NCBI GenBank assembly: GCA_936450465.1
Contig: OW388305.1
Span: 41,616,687-41,680,686, forward strand
Length of the DNA: 64,000 nt
Source: Gibbula magus
Lineage: Eukaryota; Mollusca; Gastropoda; Trochida; Trochidae
Reading direction: 5' to 3'
Part shown: one piece after another, positions 23,726-36,366 of the stretch
How positions within the stretch are numbered: position 1 is the first letter of the stretch
Layout: every line of letters begins with the position of its first letter
The notes under the pieces: generated by a model
Database searches by the model: none
Seen by the model: only the letters and a program-made list of their open reading frames with translations
Told to the model about the DNA's origin: nothing
Position numbers and translations under genes: made by a program

Positions 23726-26389
23726 AATCTAACATATCTATCCTTGTCCAATATGTGAAAATTAAATCAATTGTGTAGTCGAGAAGAATTGTGAACAGTA
23801 AAATGCGAAGTAAAAAGGTAAAAAAAACATTCAGACAACAGCTAAATTTGTTTCAAATGAACAAAATAGTTATATTCCTGTAAAAAAGTACAAAAGATTT
23901 CAATGAATTTCAAAGAAAACAATTTCGGAACATGTTCAGCGGAGATTTTCGTATAAAGAATAATTTTGAATGTACAACTCCAAACATTTTATATGTAATA
24001 ACGTACAAAGGCTGAATTAAACAGTATATCAGACAAACAGAAAATCTGCCAGCCCGACTTTGTGTCCATAAACAACAGAGGTACGCTATCTATCAGGAAA
24101 CATTTGTACGTTTGGGCGAAAGGAAAGACAACACAGGTGATTCAAAGGAATATTTAAAAAAAAGAAATATTTCATGAAGAAATACGAAACTAGGCTGAAT
24201 ACTATTAAATGCTATAACGTAACTAAATACGATGATCTCATGACGACCAGTGTATCAGTGTGATCAGGTATGTTGTAGAAATACATACTTCAAAATACAG
24301 ATACGCTGGTCGATATGAGCCCATTGATTATACATCGATTATTCCAGTCAAATCCATCTGATTTTTAACCTTTCCGTATGTATAACCTTACTTCACATGA
24401 GAAGCACCTATTCAAAACTATTCTAAGTGTGTTGTTAAAAGAATTTATGCACGGATCGATTTAATATTTTTTCTAGAAAGTAAGGACATTTGTACTCTTG
24501 TGTTACTTTGTTAATAGCATTCGAAGGTTAATGAAGCATATCTAATGCTATTAACTATTAACCATTTATCAGTTAAAATCATAAATAATGAGTTACACAA
24601 ACTGAAATACATGAAACGACGTCAAACTCTTTAATGAAATTTACAGATTTCCCATTTTAGCCATATCTTACATGGGTTTTTTAGTTTTATTTTATCACTG
24701 GACATTTCATTTCAACCAATTTATACAGCATTACTTTAGGCAGTGATAAATGAATAGAGAACAAAATTAAGTCATCCCTACAATTGAAACGTAAAAGTGA
24801 TTCTGTGAAAATGTTCAGATAAATCGACTGAATTTAGCACTCATCACATTTAAATAGTATGTTTTGTCAGTTACTTATTTTATAGATTTAAAACATTTTT
24901 ACTGACATGTTGAAGGTTACAACATTAATATCGCACATGTGCCGAGACGAAGCCATAACAAAATATTCCAAATTTAAAGAAAACAATATTGTCATCTTTT
25001 TTAGTTTCACGAATATTTATCATCAATAATAAGTTACTAACCGAGTGTTAAAATTTCATCCTTTTTTCAATAATGATATTCCAAATGCTATATCATACGA
25101 TTTAAAAAATAAATTTAGATTATTTTGAGTTCAATCAGTTAGTCAATCTTTGATATAAATGGATCAGTACAATACTGTGTGGATATTATTAGGAAACCTA
25201 AATTAAGTATTCGGGAAATTGCTGAAGTCATTTGTTATTGGCATGTTTATTATTATAAGGGGAGAGGGAAATATATAGTTTTAGTTTATTCGAGTGTCAC
25301 CCAGTTTACAATAAAGCACCGGGATACAAATAAAACACATTTGGTCAAACTGCCCGGCCGTGTTCGATCATTAAAATATATATATTAACCAAATAAGAAG
25401 TCTGGATAACATATTGTTATTATCGTGTTGTTTTTAGCAAGAGTCATGAATACCTATTATTTCTATCGTGTTGTTTTTTGTTTTGTCTAGCTTTATTCAA
25501 TATTTGAACTTTTCTGTGCAGAGCATTCCCGCTCATGCTCAACGACTGGCCCGATTTAAAATGAAGTTTTCAGGGAGCTTATCTCGTGACTCAAATTGAT
25601 TTGGTGTCGAGTCCGATTTTTGTTATTTTCGTGAGTTATCTACCCTAGACGGAAAAACTTCAAACCTCATATATCGCAAACTAATCTCGATAGTGTCATA
25701 AAACCTTTACCAAAACAAAGTCTGTCGATTACACTCATAGTGATTTTCGGTCATTATTATTATTTTTGTTTGTGAATTCAAACAAAGGAAAAGAAACTTG
25801 TGTGTACTTTCGCTGTTTTGAGGGTCGCATCCTTTTTTAATAACAGCAATACATACAGCTATGTTTGATAGTTCTTGTTGAAGCTGAATAACTGAGTTTT
25901 AATGTTGCATCTTATGAAGACTGAATTTCGACTTTTAAAGGTGCGAATTCCAATAAGACAGTTTATATTTCTGTTTTGATCTATAAAAGGATTCAATCCT
26001 TAAATAGCTTGTAAACATCTGTATATCATTAAATGGTGTGAAAAGGTTAGAAAGTTCCAAACAGAGATGAAACATACAATGAGCTTCCTCTACCGCCAAA
26101 GATCACACGCTGCCAAGCAAAGCGTGAAAACTAAACTGACAAATGATCTCTGTAAACTATTATAAGTTTGAATAAAAATCATTATAAAAACTGCATGTGA
26201 AGTTTTTAAGGACCACAACATAGAGTGAATAGTTGAGACAGAACATCTACACACACCATGGGCTTACTTTAAGGAGAGGGTCCCATTTCTACATAAGTTG
26301 AACAATTCAGGAATTAATAAATGAACAACAGGAAAGTTGAAAGGACTATTTTGAAAATATAATGTTATAATGTTTGAATACTTATTTGG
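23726..26389. other. AT-rich interior of the element, no gene recognised
   Basis: About 2.7 kb of low-GC sequence with no long or recognisable reading frame and no clear repeat structure. If a degraded transposase once existed, I cannot see it here. Confidence 0.5.
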
Positions 26390-29290
26390 GAATGTTTTCG
26401 TAATGGAAACAATTTCGTTTGGAACAGTTGGATTAAAAATGATTTAAGAAAAGTTCAGGGCAAAATTGCCCAAAATGTATCACAAATAATTCGTATGAAG
26501 TTCTAATTATTATTTTATAAATATATTGAATGATGTTCAAATAGTTTTTACTAAAAAATATCTTCTGAAAACTTTATTACAATTCAGGGCAAGGGTGCCA
26601 AAAAACTATCGCTTGCCTCAAATTGTAAAAACTTGTCTTAGACTGAAACAACCCTTTGTGAATGATAATGTTTGATGTTTAAATAGTTTTTTACAAATGT
26701 TTTTGAAATTGAAAACAGTTTCTGAGGGAATTGCTGTCATTAAAGTGATTTCTGAAAACTTTATTACAATTCAGGGCAAGGGTGCCAAAAATGTGTCTCT
26801 TGCCTCAAATTGTAATAAACTTGTTGCAAGTTGAAACATTAATTTTTATATTAAAAAGTATGATCTTTAAATAGGTTTTTAAAAAAAAATATTTTGTAAG
26901 AGAATACAGTTTCTTTTGGATTTGTTGGTATAAAAGTGATTTCTGAAAACTTTATTACAATTCAGGGCAAGAGTGCCAAAAATGTATTGCTTGTCTCAAA
27001 TTGTAATAAACTTGTTACAGACTGAAACAACCCTTTGTTAATGATAATGTTTGATGTTTAAATAGTCTTTTTAAAATGTTATTTTTTTTGTGATAGAAAA
27101 CAGTCTCTGTTGATATTGTTGGTATAAAAGTGATTTCTGAAAACTTTATTACAATTCAGGGCAAGGGTGCCAACAATCTATCGCTTGCCTCAAATTGTAA
27201 TAAACTCGTCTCAGACTGAAATAACCCTTTGTAAATGAAAATGTTCGATGGTTAAATAGTTTTTTAAAGATGATTTTGTAATAGAAATCACTTTCTGTTG
27301 GAATTGTTGGTATAAAAGTGATTTCTGAAAACTTTATTACAATTCAGGGCAAGGGTGCCAAAAAGCTATCGTTTGCCTCATATTGTAATAAACTCGTCTC
27401 AGACTGCAATAACCCTTTGTAAAGTAAAATGTTCGATGGTTAAATATTTTTTTTAAAGATGATTGTGTTATAGAAATCACTTTCTGTTGGAATTGTTGGT
27501 ATAAAAGTGATTTCTGAAAACTTTATTACAATTCATGGCAAGGGAGCAAAAAAGCTATCGCTTGCCTCAAATTGTAATAAACTCGTCTCAGACTGAAATA
27601 ACCCTTTGTAAATTCAAATGTTCGATGGTTAAATAGTTTTTTAAAGATGATTTTGTAATAGAAATCAATTTCTGTTGGAATTGTTTGTATAAAGTGATTT
27701 CTGAAAACTTTATTACAATTCAGGGCAAGGGTGTCAAAAAGCTATCGCTTGCCTCACTTTGTCATAAACTCGTCTCAGACTGAAACAACCCTTTTTAAAT
27801 GAAAATGTTCGATGGTTAAATAGTTTTTTAAGGATGATTTTGTAATAGAAATCTCTTGCTGTTGGAATTTTTGGTATAAAAGTGATTTCTGAAAACTTAA
27901 TTAAAATTCAGGGCAAGGGTGCCAAAAAGCTATCGCTTGCCTCAAATTGTAATAAACTCGTCTCAGACTGAAATAACCCTTTGTAAATGAAAATGTTCGA
28001 TGGTAAAATAGTTTTTTTAAAGATGATTGTGTAATAGAAATCACTTTCTGTTGGAATTGTTCGTATAAAAGTGATTTCTGAAAACTTTATTACAATTCAT
28101 GGCAAGGGAGCAAAAAAGCTATCGCTTGCCTCAAATTGTTATAAACTCGTCTCAGACTGAAATAACCCTTTGTAAATGAACATGTTCGATGGTTAAATAG
28201 TTTTTTAAAGATGATGTTGTACTAGATATCACTTTCTGTTGGAATTGTTGGTATAAAAGTGATTTCTGAAAACTTTATTACAATTCAGGGCAAGATGCAA
28301 AAAATCTATCGCTTGCCTCAAATTGTAATAAACTCGTCTCAGACTGCAATAACCCTTTGTAAATGAACATGTTCGATGGTTAAATAGTTTTTTAAAGATG
28401 ATTGTGTAATAGAAATCACTTTCTGTTGGAATTGTTCGTAGAAAAGTGATTTCTGAAAACTTTATTACAATTCAGGGCAAGGGAGCAAAAAAGCTATCGC
28501 TTGCCTCAAATTGTTATAAACTCGTCTCAGACTGAAATAACCCTTTGTAAATGAACACGTTCGATGGTTAAATAGTTTTTTAAAGATGATGTTGTACTAG
28601 AAATCACTTTCTGTTGGAATTGTTGGTATAAAAGTGATTTCTGAAAACTTTATTACAATTCAGGGCAAGATGCAAAAAATCTATCGCTTGCCTCAAATTG
28701 TAATAAACTCGTCTCAGACTGCAATAACCCTTTGTAAATGAACATGTTCGATAGTTAAATAGTTTTTTTAAGATGATTGTGTAATAGAAATCACTTTCTG
28801 TTGGAATTGTTGGTAGAAAAGTGATTTCTGAAACTTTTATTACAATTCAGGGCAAGGGTGCCAAAAATCTACCACTTGCCTCAAATTGTAATAAACTTGT
28901 CTCAGACTGAAATAACCCTTTGTAAATGAAAATGTTCGATGGTAAAATAGTTTTTTTAATATGATTTCGTAATAGAAATCACTTTCTGTTGGAATTGTTG
29001 GTATAAAAGTGATTTCTGAAAACTTTATTACAATTCAGGCCAACGGTGCCAAAAATCTACCGCTTGCCTCAAATTGTAATAAACTTTCTCAGACTCAAAT
29101 AACCCTTTGTAAATGAAAATGTTTGATGGTAAAATAGTTTTATAAGGATGATTTTGTAATAGAAATCACTTTCTGTTGGAATTGTTGGTATAAAAGTGAT
29201 TTCTGAAAACTTTATTTCAATTCAGGGCAAATTTTATTACAATTCACGGCAGGTATTACAATTTGTGATTTTTATTACAATTCAGGGCAC
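26390..29290. repeat. 188-bp tandem array with palindromic core
   Basis: About 15 copies with a period of 187-190 bp. Each unit contains AGTGATTTCTGAAAACTTTA, then TTACAATTCAGGGCAAGG, CTATCGCTTGCC, TCAAATTGTAATAAAC, TCGTCTCAGACTG and GTTCGATGGTTAAATAG. TTTATTACAATT and AATTGTAATAAA in each unit are exact complements, with GGGCAAG/CTTGCC nested inside, so every unit can fold into a hairpin. The first unit (26390-26570) and the last (29200-29290) are degenerate, and the last merges into short TTATTACAATTCAGGGCA direct repeats. Confidence 0.93.
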
Positions 29291-29639
29291 AACACATGTG
29301 TTGAAAGAATATGCAGTAGTTACGTTTCAAAACATTTTAAAGTTGATATACAAACCAAGAATGATCTCACCGCGACGAACTGATGATACCTGCAGTATTC
29401 ATATTTGCAATTTTAACACTAATTTCAGTGCAACCAGAATCTAACTTAATATATGCATAATATCAACAATTTCCAAACTTCATTTGCATTCACAATGATT
29501 TAACTACCTTATTATGAGAAGAAAACACTACGTTTATAATTGTTGTGGAAAATAATGAAAGAAATGTTAAGGGCGTTGTGAATGTAACAAACTTTTGTTC
29601 AACAGCTGTACCATGGTGAATGTCAACATCTAAACACTA

Positions 29640-31470
29640 CAACCAAGTTTTGGGTATTTACACTTGTTAGTGCAATTTGAAGCTGTTATTACAATTTGGA
29701 GCAGTTATTACAATTTGGAGCAAAAGCTTGCTCCAAATTGTAATAACTGCTCCAAATTGTAATAATGCTCATACGTTCAATATCACTTGACCAAAAATAG
29801 AAATGCTGTAGGTATAAAAACAAACCTTTATTTATATCAGATGTACCATTCTGACTATCATCATCATAATACTACAACCACATTTTGGGTATTTACACAC
29901 TTTAGTGAAATTTGCAGCTGTTATTACAATTTGGAGCAGTTATTACAATTTGGAGCAAAGGCTTGCTCCAAATTGTAATAACTGCTCCAAATTGTAATAA
30001 TGCTCATACATTCAATATCATTTGACCAAAAATAGAAATGCTGTAGGTATAAAAACAAACCTTTATTTATATCAAATGTACCATTCTGAATATCATCATC
30101 ATAATACTACAACCACATTTTGGGTGTTTACACACTTTAGAGGAATTTGGAGCTGTTATTACAATTTGGAGCAGTTATTACAATTTGGAGCAAAGGCTTG
30201 CTCCAAATTGTAATAACTGCTCCAAATTGTAATAATGCTCATACATTCAATATCATGTGACCAAAACTAGAAAGGTTGTAGGCATAAAAAAAAACTTTTA
30301 TTGATATAGGATGTACCATTCTGACTATCATCATCATAATACTACAACCACATTTTGGGTATTTACACACTTTAGTGAAATTTGCAGCTGTTATTACAAT
30401 TTGGAGCAGTTATTACAATTTGGAGCAAAGGCTTGCTCCAAATTGTAATAACTGCTCCAAATTGTAATAATGCTCATACATTCAATATCATGTGACCAAA
30501 ACTAGAAAGGTTGTAGGCATAAAAAAAAACCTTTATTTATATCAGATGTACCATTCTGACTATCATCATCATAATACTACAACCACATTTTGGTCGTTTA
30601 CACACTTTAGTTGAATTTCGAGCATTTATTACAATTTGGAGCATTTATTACAATTTGGAGCAAAAGTTTGCTCCAAATTGTAATAACTGCTCCAAATTGT
30701 AATAATGCTCATACGTTCAATATCATTTGACCAAAAATAGAAATGCTGTAGGTATAAAAACAAACCTTTATTTATATCAGATGTACCATTCTGACTATCA
30801 TCATCATTATACTACAACCACATTTTGGGTGTTTACACACTTTAGAGGAATTTGGAGCTGATATTACAATTTGGAGCAGTTATTACAATTTGGAGCAAAA
30901 GTTTGCTCCAAATTGTAATAACTGCTCCAAATTGTAATAATGCTCATACATTCAATATCATTTGACCAAAAATAGAAAAGCTGTTGGCATAAAAGAAAAC
31001 AACCTTTATTAATATCAGATGTACCATTCTGACTATCATCATCATAATACTACAACCACATTTTGGGTATTTACACACTTTAGTAAAATTTGCAGCAGTT
31101 ATTACAATTTGGAGCAGTTATTACAATTTGGAGCAAAGGCTTGCTCCAAATTGTAATAACTGCTCTAAATTGTAATAATGCTCATAAATTCAATATCATT
31201 TGACCAAAAATAGAAAAGCTGTAGGCATAAAAATAAACTTTATTGATATCAGATGTACCATTTTGACTATCATCATCATAATATTACAACCACATTTTGG
31301 GTGTTTACACACTTTAGTGCAATTTGGAACTGTTATTACAATTTTGAGCAGTTATTACAATTTGGAGCAAGGTTTGCTCCAAATTGTAATAACTGCTCCA
31401 AATTGTAATAACGCTCATAAATTCAATATCATCATGGGACCAAAAATATTCAAAAGGACACAACGCTGAA
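29640..31470. repeat. 235-bp tandem array of perfect hairpins
   Basis: Eight hairpins begin at about 29686, 29921, 30156, 30391, 30626, 30861, 31099 and 31333 (period 235, once 238). Each is two TTATTACAATTTGGAGC units facing two GCTCCAAATTGTAATAA units across a loop of about 8 bases; the first has 36-bp perfect arms. A spacer of about 150 bp (GCTCATACATTCAATATCAT, CTTTATTTATATCAGATGTA, CACATTTTGGGTATTTACAC) separates hairpins. The arms are the same sub-repeat as in the terminal inverted repeats. Confidence 0.95.
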
Positions 31471-32216
31471 TAAGATCTCTTTGATTTTCATGTCATTATT
31501 TGAAAATTAATGACATTGCCAAGTTGATGACCGAATGAATTCTTGTCATTGAAGTGAAAAACAAGACCTCATTTCAGTCGCAGTAGGTCTTTATTTATTT
31601 GTGCTGAACTAAAGGATGTAGGCAAAAAACAAACTCTATGGATATCAGATTAAGAATGGTGAATGTCATCATCAAAACACTACAACCAAGTTTCGGGTAT
31701 TGACAATGCTGCAATTTGGAGCTGTTATTACAATTTGGAGCAATTTTTATTACAATTTGGAGCAGGTATTACAATTTGGAGCCAAATTGCAATAACTGCT
31801 CGCTCCAAATTGTAATAATGCTCATTAATCCAATATCATGTGATCAAAAATATTCAAAAGGACACAACGAGACACAGCGAGATCTATTTGACTTTCATGT
31901 CATTATTTGAAAATTAATGACATTGCCAACTGATGACCGAATGCATTCTTATGTCATTGAAGTGTAAAACAAGAACTTATTTCAGCCGCAGTAGGTATTT
32001 ATTTCTTTGTGCAAAAGGCTGTAGGCTTAAAGAAAATAATCTCTATTGATTTTCGATGTACCATTGTGACTGTCACCATCAACACATTACTACTAGTTTT
32101 CAGGTAATAACACTTTTAATTGCTATTTGGGGCTGTTATTATAATTTGGAGCATTTATTACAATTTGGAGCAAAGGCTTGCTCCAAATTGCAGTACTTGC
32201 TCCAAATTGTAATCAA
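31471..32216. repeat. degenerate, longer-period hairpin units
   Basis: Two further hairpin blocks (31726-31820 and 32136-32216) continue the array with spacers of about 400 bp. These add a GTCATTATTTGAAAATTAAT-TGACATTGCCAA segment (31494, 31901). The hairpins are imperfect. Confidence 0.8.
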
Positions 32217-33384
32217 CAATGTAACTATCTGAATATTTATTTTAGTGTGTTTTTGATGACAGTTTTCATATACGACAATCAGGACTATTACACTATCAAT
32301 CTGCCATGTTACAATAATTATAATGATAAAATAAAACTTGTATAATATAACTGGTAACATAACTTTATCTTGCAATGAAACTTTCTTCTTTCATCCAATG
32401 TGTAGCGACATTTTATTTTATTTTAAAATAATTACAACTAGAATCACCTCAACCATAACATCAAGATTTAATTACAGTAACACATGCAGTGAAATCTCCA
32501 AATGGCATGTACACTCCTATCTGCATCTGTATCTACGCATACATTTACGTTCACAGATACATCTATATCGCCATCAACACCTTGAACTATTCGTAGCTCT
32601 GCGTTTACCTTGACCTCTACATCGTCATCTACATATACACTTACACCTACATATACATTTAAATGAAGATCTAAATCTGTATTTAGATTTCGATAGATGT
32701 ATGCATCTAAAACTTCGTCGCCCGATACTGCTAAATATCTATCTACATCTACACCTACATCTTCATCTACATCATTGTCTCAATCTACATGTTCATTTAC
32801 CTCTAAATCTGCAGCTTTACATACATCTGCATATGCGCCTGAGTTGTGTATATGTATCTTCATATTCTTCTGCATCATCATATATCTACGTCAACTCTTA
32901 TATCTACACCTAAAGCTCTACGGCTATACCTTCATCTAAATCTAAGTCTAAATCATTACCTTGATTCTTCATCTACATCTATATCTACATCTATATACAC
33001 ATTTTCGCATACTTGTCTACCTACATCTATATCGAAATCGCCACCCAGATCTACATGTACATCTGCATCTACATCTACATCAAGCTATTTCTTCCGGTAC
33101 GTCGACGCCAAGATTTACACATGCAACTGCATTTGCATCTGTATAACCATCTATATCTTCTCATAATCTTTTCCTAATGTGTAACTACATCTACTTCAAC
33201 ATCTATATTTACGACAACTAATGTCAACTCATACATGTATATCCATCTACATTATATTTCATATCTATTTCTACGTCAACTCCTATATCTACATTTACTC
33301 TTTCTTTAACAGCTCTTATATCTACCTCACATCAAAACTTACATCTACATCAATTCTCTCTATATCTGTATATATGTATATGTA

Positions 33385-33513
33385 TAGAGAATCTCACCCA
33401 AGTGTTTTCTGATATCAAATATATCAACACGAGTTGATAAAAGTTACAAATTTGTACTTTTATCAACGATTGTTGATATATTTGATATCAGAAGACACGA
33501 GTGTGAGATTCTA
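33385..33513. mobile_element. short foldback MITE
   Basis: Arms TAGAGAATCTCACCCAAGTG and TGATATCAAATATATCAAC pair with their reverse complements at the other end, around a centre TACAAATTTGTA. The end motif TGATATCAGAAGACACTTGG with GTGAGATTCTCTA recurs at 63064-63097, showing that this is a dispersed repeat. Confidence 0.75.
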
Positions 33514-33613
33514 TTTATCATGCAAAATCATTCTTATTACGTTTAAGTGAACATAGTGTACATCTCTGCGAACATCTCTGCGACAAAAAATGTGCAAAAT
33601 CTACTGCCAAAAA

Positions 33614-33668
33614 GATATCTCCTAGGAGATATCGCTTGATCTCACACAAGCGATATCTCCTGTGAAAC
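33614..33668. repeat. perfect palindrome GATATCTCCTAGGAGATATC and partner
   Basis: A 20-base perfect palindrome at 33614-33633 is followed by CGCTTG, a short loop and CAAGCGATATCTCCT, so the sequence can pair in two alternative ways. Confidence 0.8.
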
Positions 33669-35049
33669 ACAGTTTTGGTTGATAAATTTACATATGTAAC
33701 TTCACCATCATCTACGTTTACAATCTACACCAACTCTTCGATCTCCATGTAACTATTATATTTACATCCACATCAACTGTTTTATCTACATATACATCAT
33801 CTCCTATATCATCATCAACTCTTTCTGTATAAACATCAGCCATTTTATCTAAATGTACATCAACAGTTATATCTACATAAATAGTTATATCTACATCTTC
33901 GCATAGCTGACCACTTACATCTACATCTACATTTAAATCACCACCAGATCTACATATACATCTATATCTGCCGTTGCTTCCTAAACGACATTTACACATA
34001 TAGCTACACGAAACCTACATCCAACATCTACCACAACATCTACATGTACATCTACGTCAACATCTTCAACATCTTCATGCACAGTTAAATGTCCATCAAG
34101 ATCGACACCTACATTATCTCTTATACCTACAATGTACATCTATGTCAACATATTTGCAGATATATACGCCTATATCAACTCTTATATCTACATCTATATA
34201 TATATATATATATATATTTACATACACTACATTAATATCTTTTTCTACATTGAAATCGAAAATTTTTTAAAATTTATTGTAACAGAAAATAATCTGCATT
34301 GTGATCTACTCATGATTGTACTACGGGCCTGTGGCCTTCTAAATACCGCAATAAAGATTGATTGAAATCGACACCCAGATCTACATTTAACATCTACATG
34401 TTCATTTTCCATCTCAATCTTTGTATAGACTTACGTCTCCCATTACGTCTACATTTACATTTTCACACACAACTACACGTACATCTAGATCTACAACTGC
34501 GCCTGCGCCTGTGTCTGCATTTGTATCAATATCTACATCTACATCCGATTTTATATTTACATCCACATATTCGCTTTCATCTATACATACGTCTAATTAC
34601 CATCTACAACTACATCTAAATGTAAATCATTATCGCGATCAAAATCTACATATTCATTTACATCTACATGTTCATTTCTATCTACATTTAAATGTTAATT
34701 TGCGGGTGTATCTATATCTACATCTACGTCTACATCTACATAAACATCTACATGTACATGTATATCTACATCAAGTTGTCTACCTCTACATCAACTCTTA
34801 TATCTACATCTATATCAATGCCTATATTTATATCAACATCGTGGCATACATCTATACATACATCTAGATCGAAATTATCACCTACGTCTACATGTCGATA
34901 AACATCTGTATCTACATCTACATCTACATTTACATCATTTTTGTTTCTACATCTACACCAACTCTTATGTCTACATCTATATCAGCTCTTCTTTTCATCA
35001 GCTCTATATATTTTCATTTTCATCAACACGAGATGTAGCTTCACAACAG

Positions 35050-35261
35050 TTATTACAATTTGGAGCAGTTATTACAATTTGGAGCACTTTTTATTACAAT
35101 TTGGAGCAGCTTGACAGTACGTTTTTTCGAAATTGGGTTATTACAATTTGGAGCAGTTTTTATTACAATTTGGAGCAGGTATTACAATTTGGAGCAATTT
35201 TTATTACAATTTGGAGCAGGTATTACAATTTGGAGCAATTATTACAATTTGGAGCACAACA
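35050..35261 (-). repeat. right terminal inverted repeat of 13.3-kb element
   Basis: The same sub-repeats in opposite orientation (TTATTACAATTTGGAGC), same spacing and same unique spacer (AGCTTGACAGTAC) as the left end. Both ends are 212 bp. Confidence 0.92.
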
Positions 35262-35267
35262 GTCGTG
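35262..35267. repeat. right target-site duplication GTCGTG
   Basis: Second copy of the hexamer; it is followed by CCATGAGATGCTTCAACCTT, matching the paralogue CCGTGAGATGTTTCACCCTT. Confidence 0.85.
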
Positions 35268-36366
35268 CCATGAGATGCTTCAACCTTTAAAGTAGTAATA
35301 TAATGTATACAGTTCAATGATGAAAGGCAAATTTGAATATATATATTGATGATACCAATGAAACTTATTGGAGAAAAAAATGGCTCTGTGGTTTTGTTTA
35401 CTTTTGAATATTTGTAACTGTATACTTGTCAAACTTTTTATTTTGGAACGTTATCTTTGTTGATTAGTCATCTACTGAAACGGTGCCATTCGATATTTTC
35501 AGATTTCTGGAAATTATAATTTGTTCATTTCCGATTTTAAATATATGGAACCCAGATGGCTATTTTGAGATTTATGCTTTTGTTTTCATTGGAATTGGAA
35601 TTGAGAAGGATTTAGATTCTATACAGCGTTGGATTCCTTTTCGAAGCAGAATCCAAAAGCTGCTCATGTTTCAGATAAATGGTTTCGTTTTTTAAAAAAA
35701 TTGGGCAGTCATTGTTATTCAACACAAGATTTTACTGAACAGGATTGGAAATTATATAACAGCTTTGCCAATTATGTTAACATAGCTAAATTTTGAAATG
35801 ATTTCAGTAAAGAATTATTCATGATATTAATATATATGAATAATGATATTGTAAATGCAAATATTTTATAGATTAAACAATATATCTATAGATACTGCAT
35901 ATTGGGTTTAGTAATTGTTCATTACTCGGAAATATCTTGATATACTTTGTTATCAGCAGTAACAGAGAAAATGGGTTTGTTTTAATATTTGTCAACTTTA
36001 CATCTACTATTAGGAAATAAAAATGATTATAACTGAAATGAAATGTATCAATCAATTAAAGTTCTATATATGTGTATGTACCATCGTATTTTCCTTGATT
36101 TTTGCTACTTGCATGTATTACAAAATATGAAAAACTAAATACAACATCAACTACTTGCAAAACAAAACAACAACATGATACCAACACATATACAAGACAG
36201 CTTAACCGATGTGTAATAAATACAAGTCAACTGAATTAATTGTTAACTTTCGGAAAGTAGAAAGTGGAGTTAACAAATAACATTATTATATTGACAATAA
36301 AAGGACAGAACTATATCATGTACATGCAATTATTACAAGAAACAAATCTATAGATGCAGATATATA
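35268..36366. other. diverged remainder of duplicated unit, copy C
   Basis: Up to about 36090 this aligns, with many changes and deletions, to 3990-7260 of copy A (shared blocks GTTATCAGCAG-ACAGAG at 35949 and ATTGGAATTGGAATTG at 35600). Bases 36091-36366 show no match and no exon-1-like sequence. Confidence 0.65.

Larger units (their letters stand above)
32510..35030. repeat. degenerate ATCTAC-rich simple-sequence region
   Basis: About 2.5 kb of imperfect hexanucleotide-type repeat (ATCTAC, with ATCTAT and ATCAAC variants, as in CTACATCTACATC), interrupted by a MITE-like block (33385-33675), an AT dinucleotide run (34197-34216) and about 150 bases of other sequence (34220-34370). The open frames here, rich in Tyr, Ile, Ser, Thr and His, follow from the base composition and are not called as genes. 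Confidence 0.85.
21978..35261. mobile_element. 13.3-kb non-autonomous TIR element with sub-repeated ends (foldback-like)
   Basis: The element is bounded by a 6-bp duplication (GTCGTG) and by 212-bp inverted repeats at 21978-22189 and 35050-35261. The outermost bases are TGTAGTGCTCCAAATTG on the left and TGTTGTGCTCCAAATTG on the complement of the right. Each end contains about nine spaced copies of GCTCCAAATTGTAATAA. The sequence left of the element and right of it are continuous with each other in the paralogous copies A and B. Inside are a SINE, a 188-bp array, a 235-bp hairpin array and an ATCTAC-rich block. No transposase, integrase or polymerase was recognised. Internally repetitive long ends recall Foldback, Galileo and sea-urchin TU elements; a 6-bp duplication also occurs in Polintons. 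Superfamily not assigned. Confidence 0.85.

Noticed and set aside
29787..31469. Repeated 63-89 codon frames starting MTKNRNAVG
   Set aside because: They are carried by the 235-bp tandem unit, change length from copy to copy and run into the hairpins; the repeat explains them.
32338..34901. Multiple overlapping frames rich in Tyr, Ile, Ser, Thr, Leu and His
   Set aside because: They follow from the ATCTAC-type simple repeat, overlap in different frames and have no start context, domain or splice support.
21978..35261. Polinton/Maverick assignment of the 13.3-kb element on the basis of size and 6-bp duplication
   Set aside because: No polymerase, integrase, ATPase, protease or capsid-like frame is present, and the ends are sub-repeated and do not begin with the usual AG. 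The superfamily is left open.
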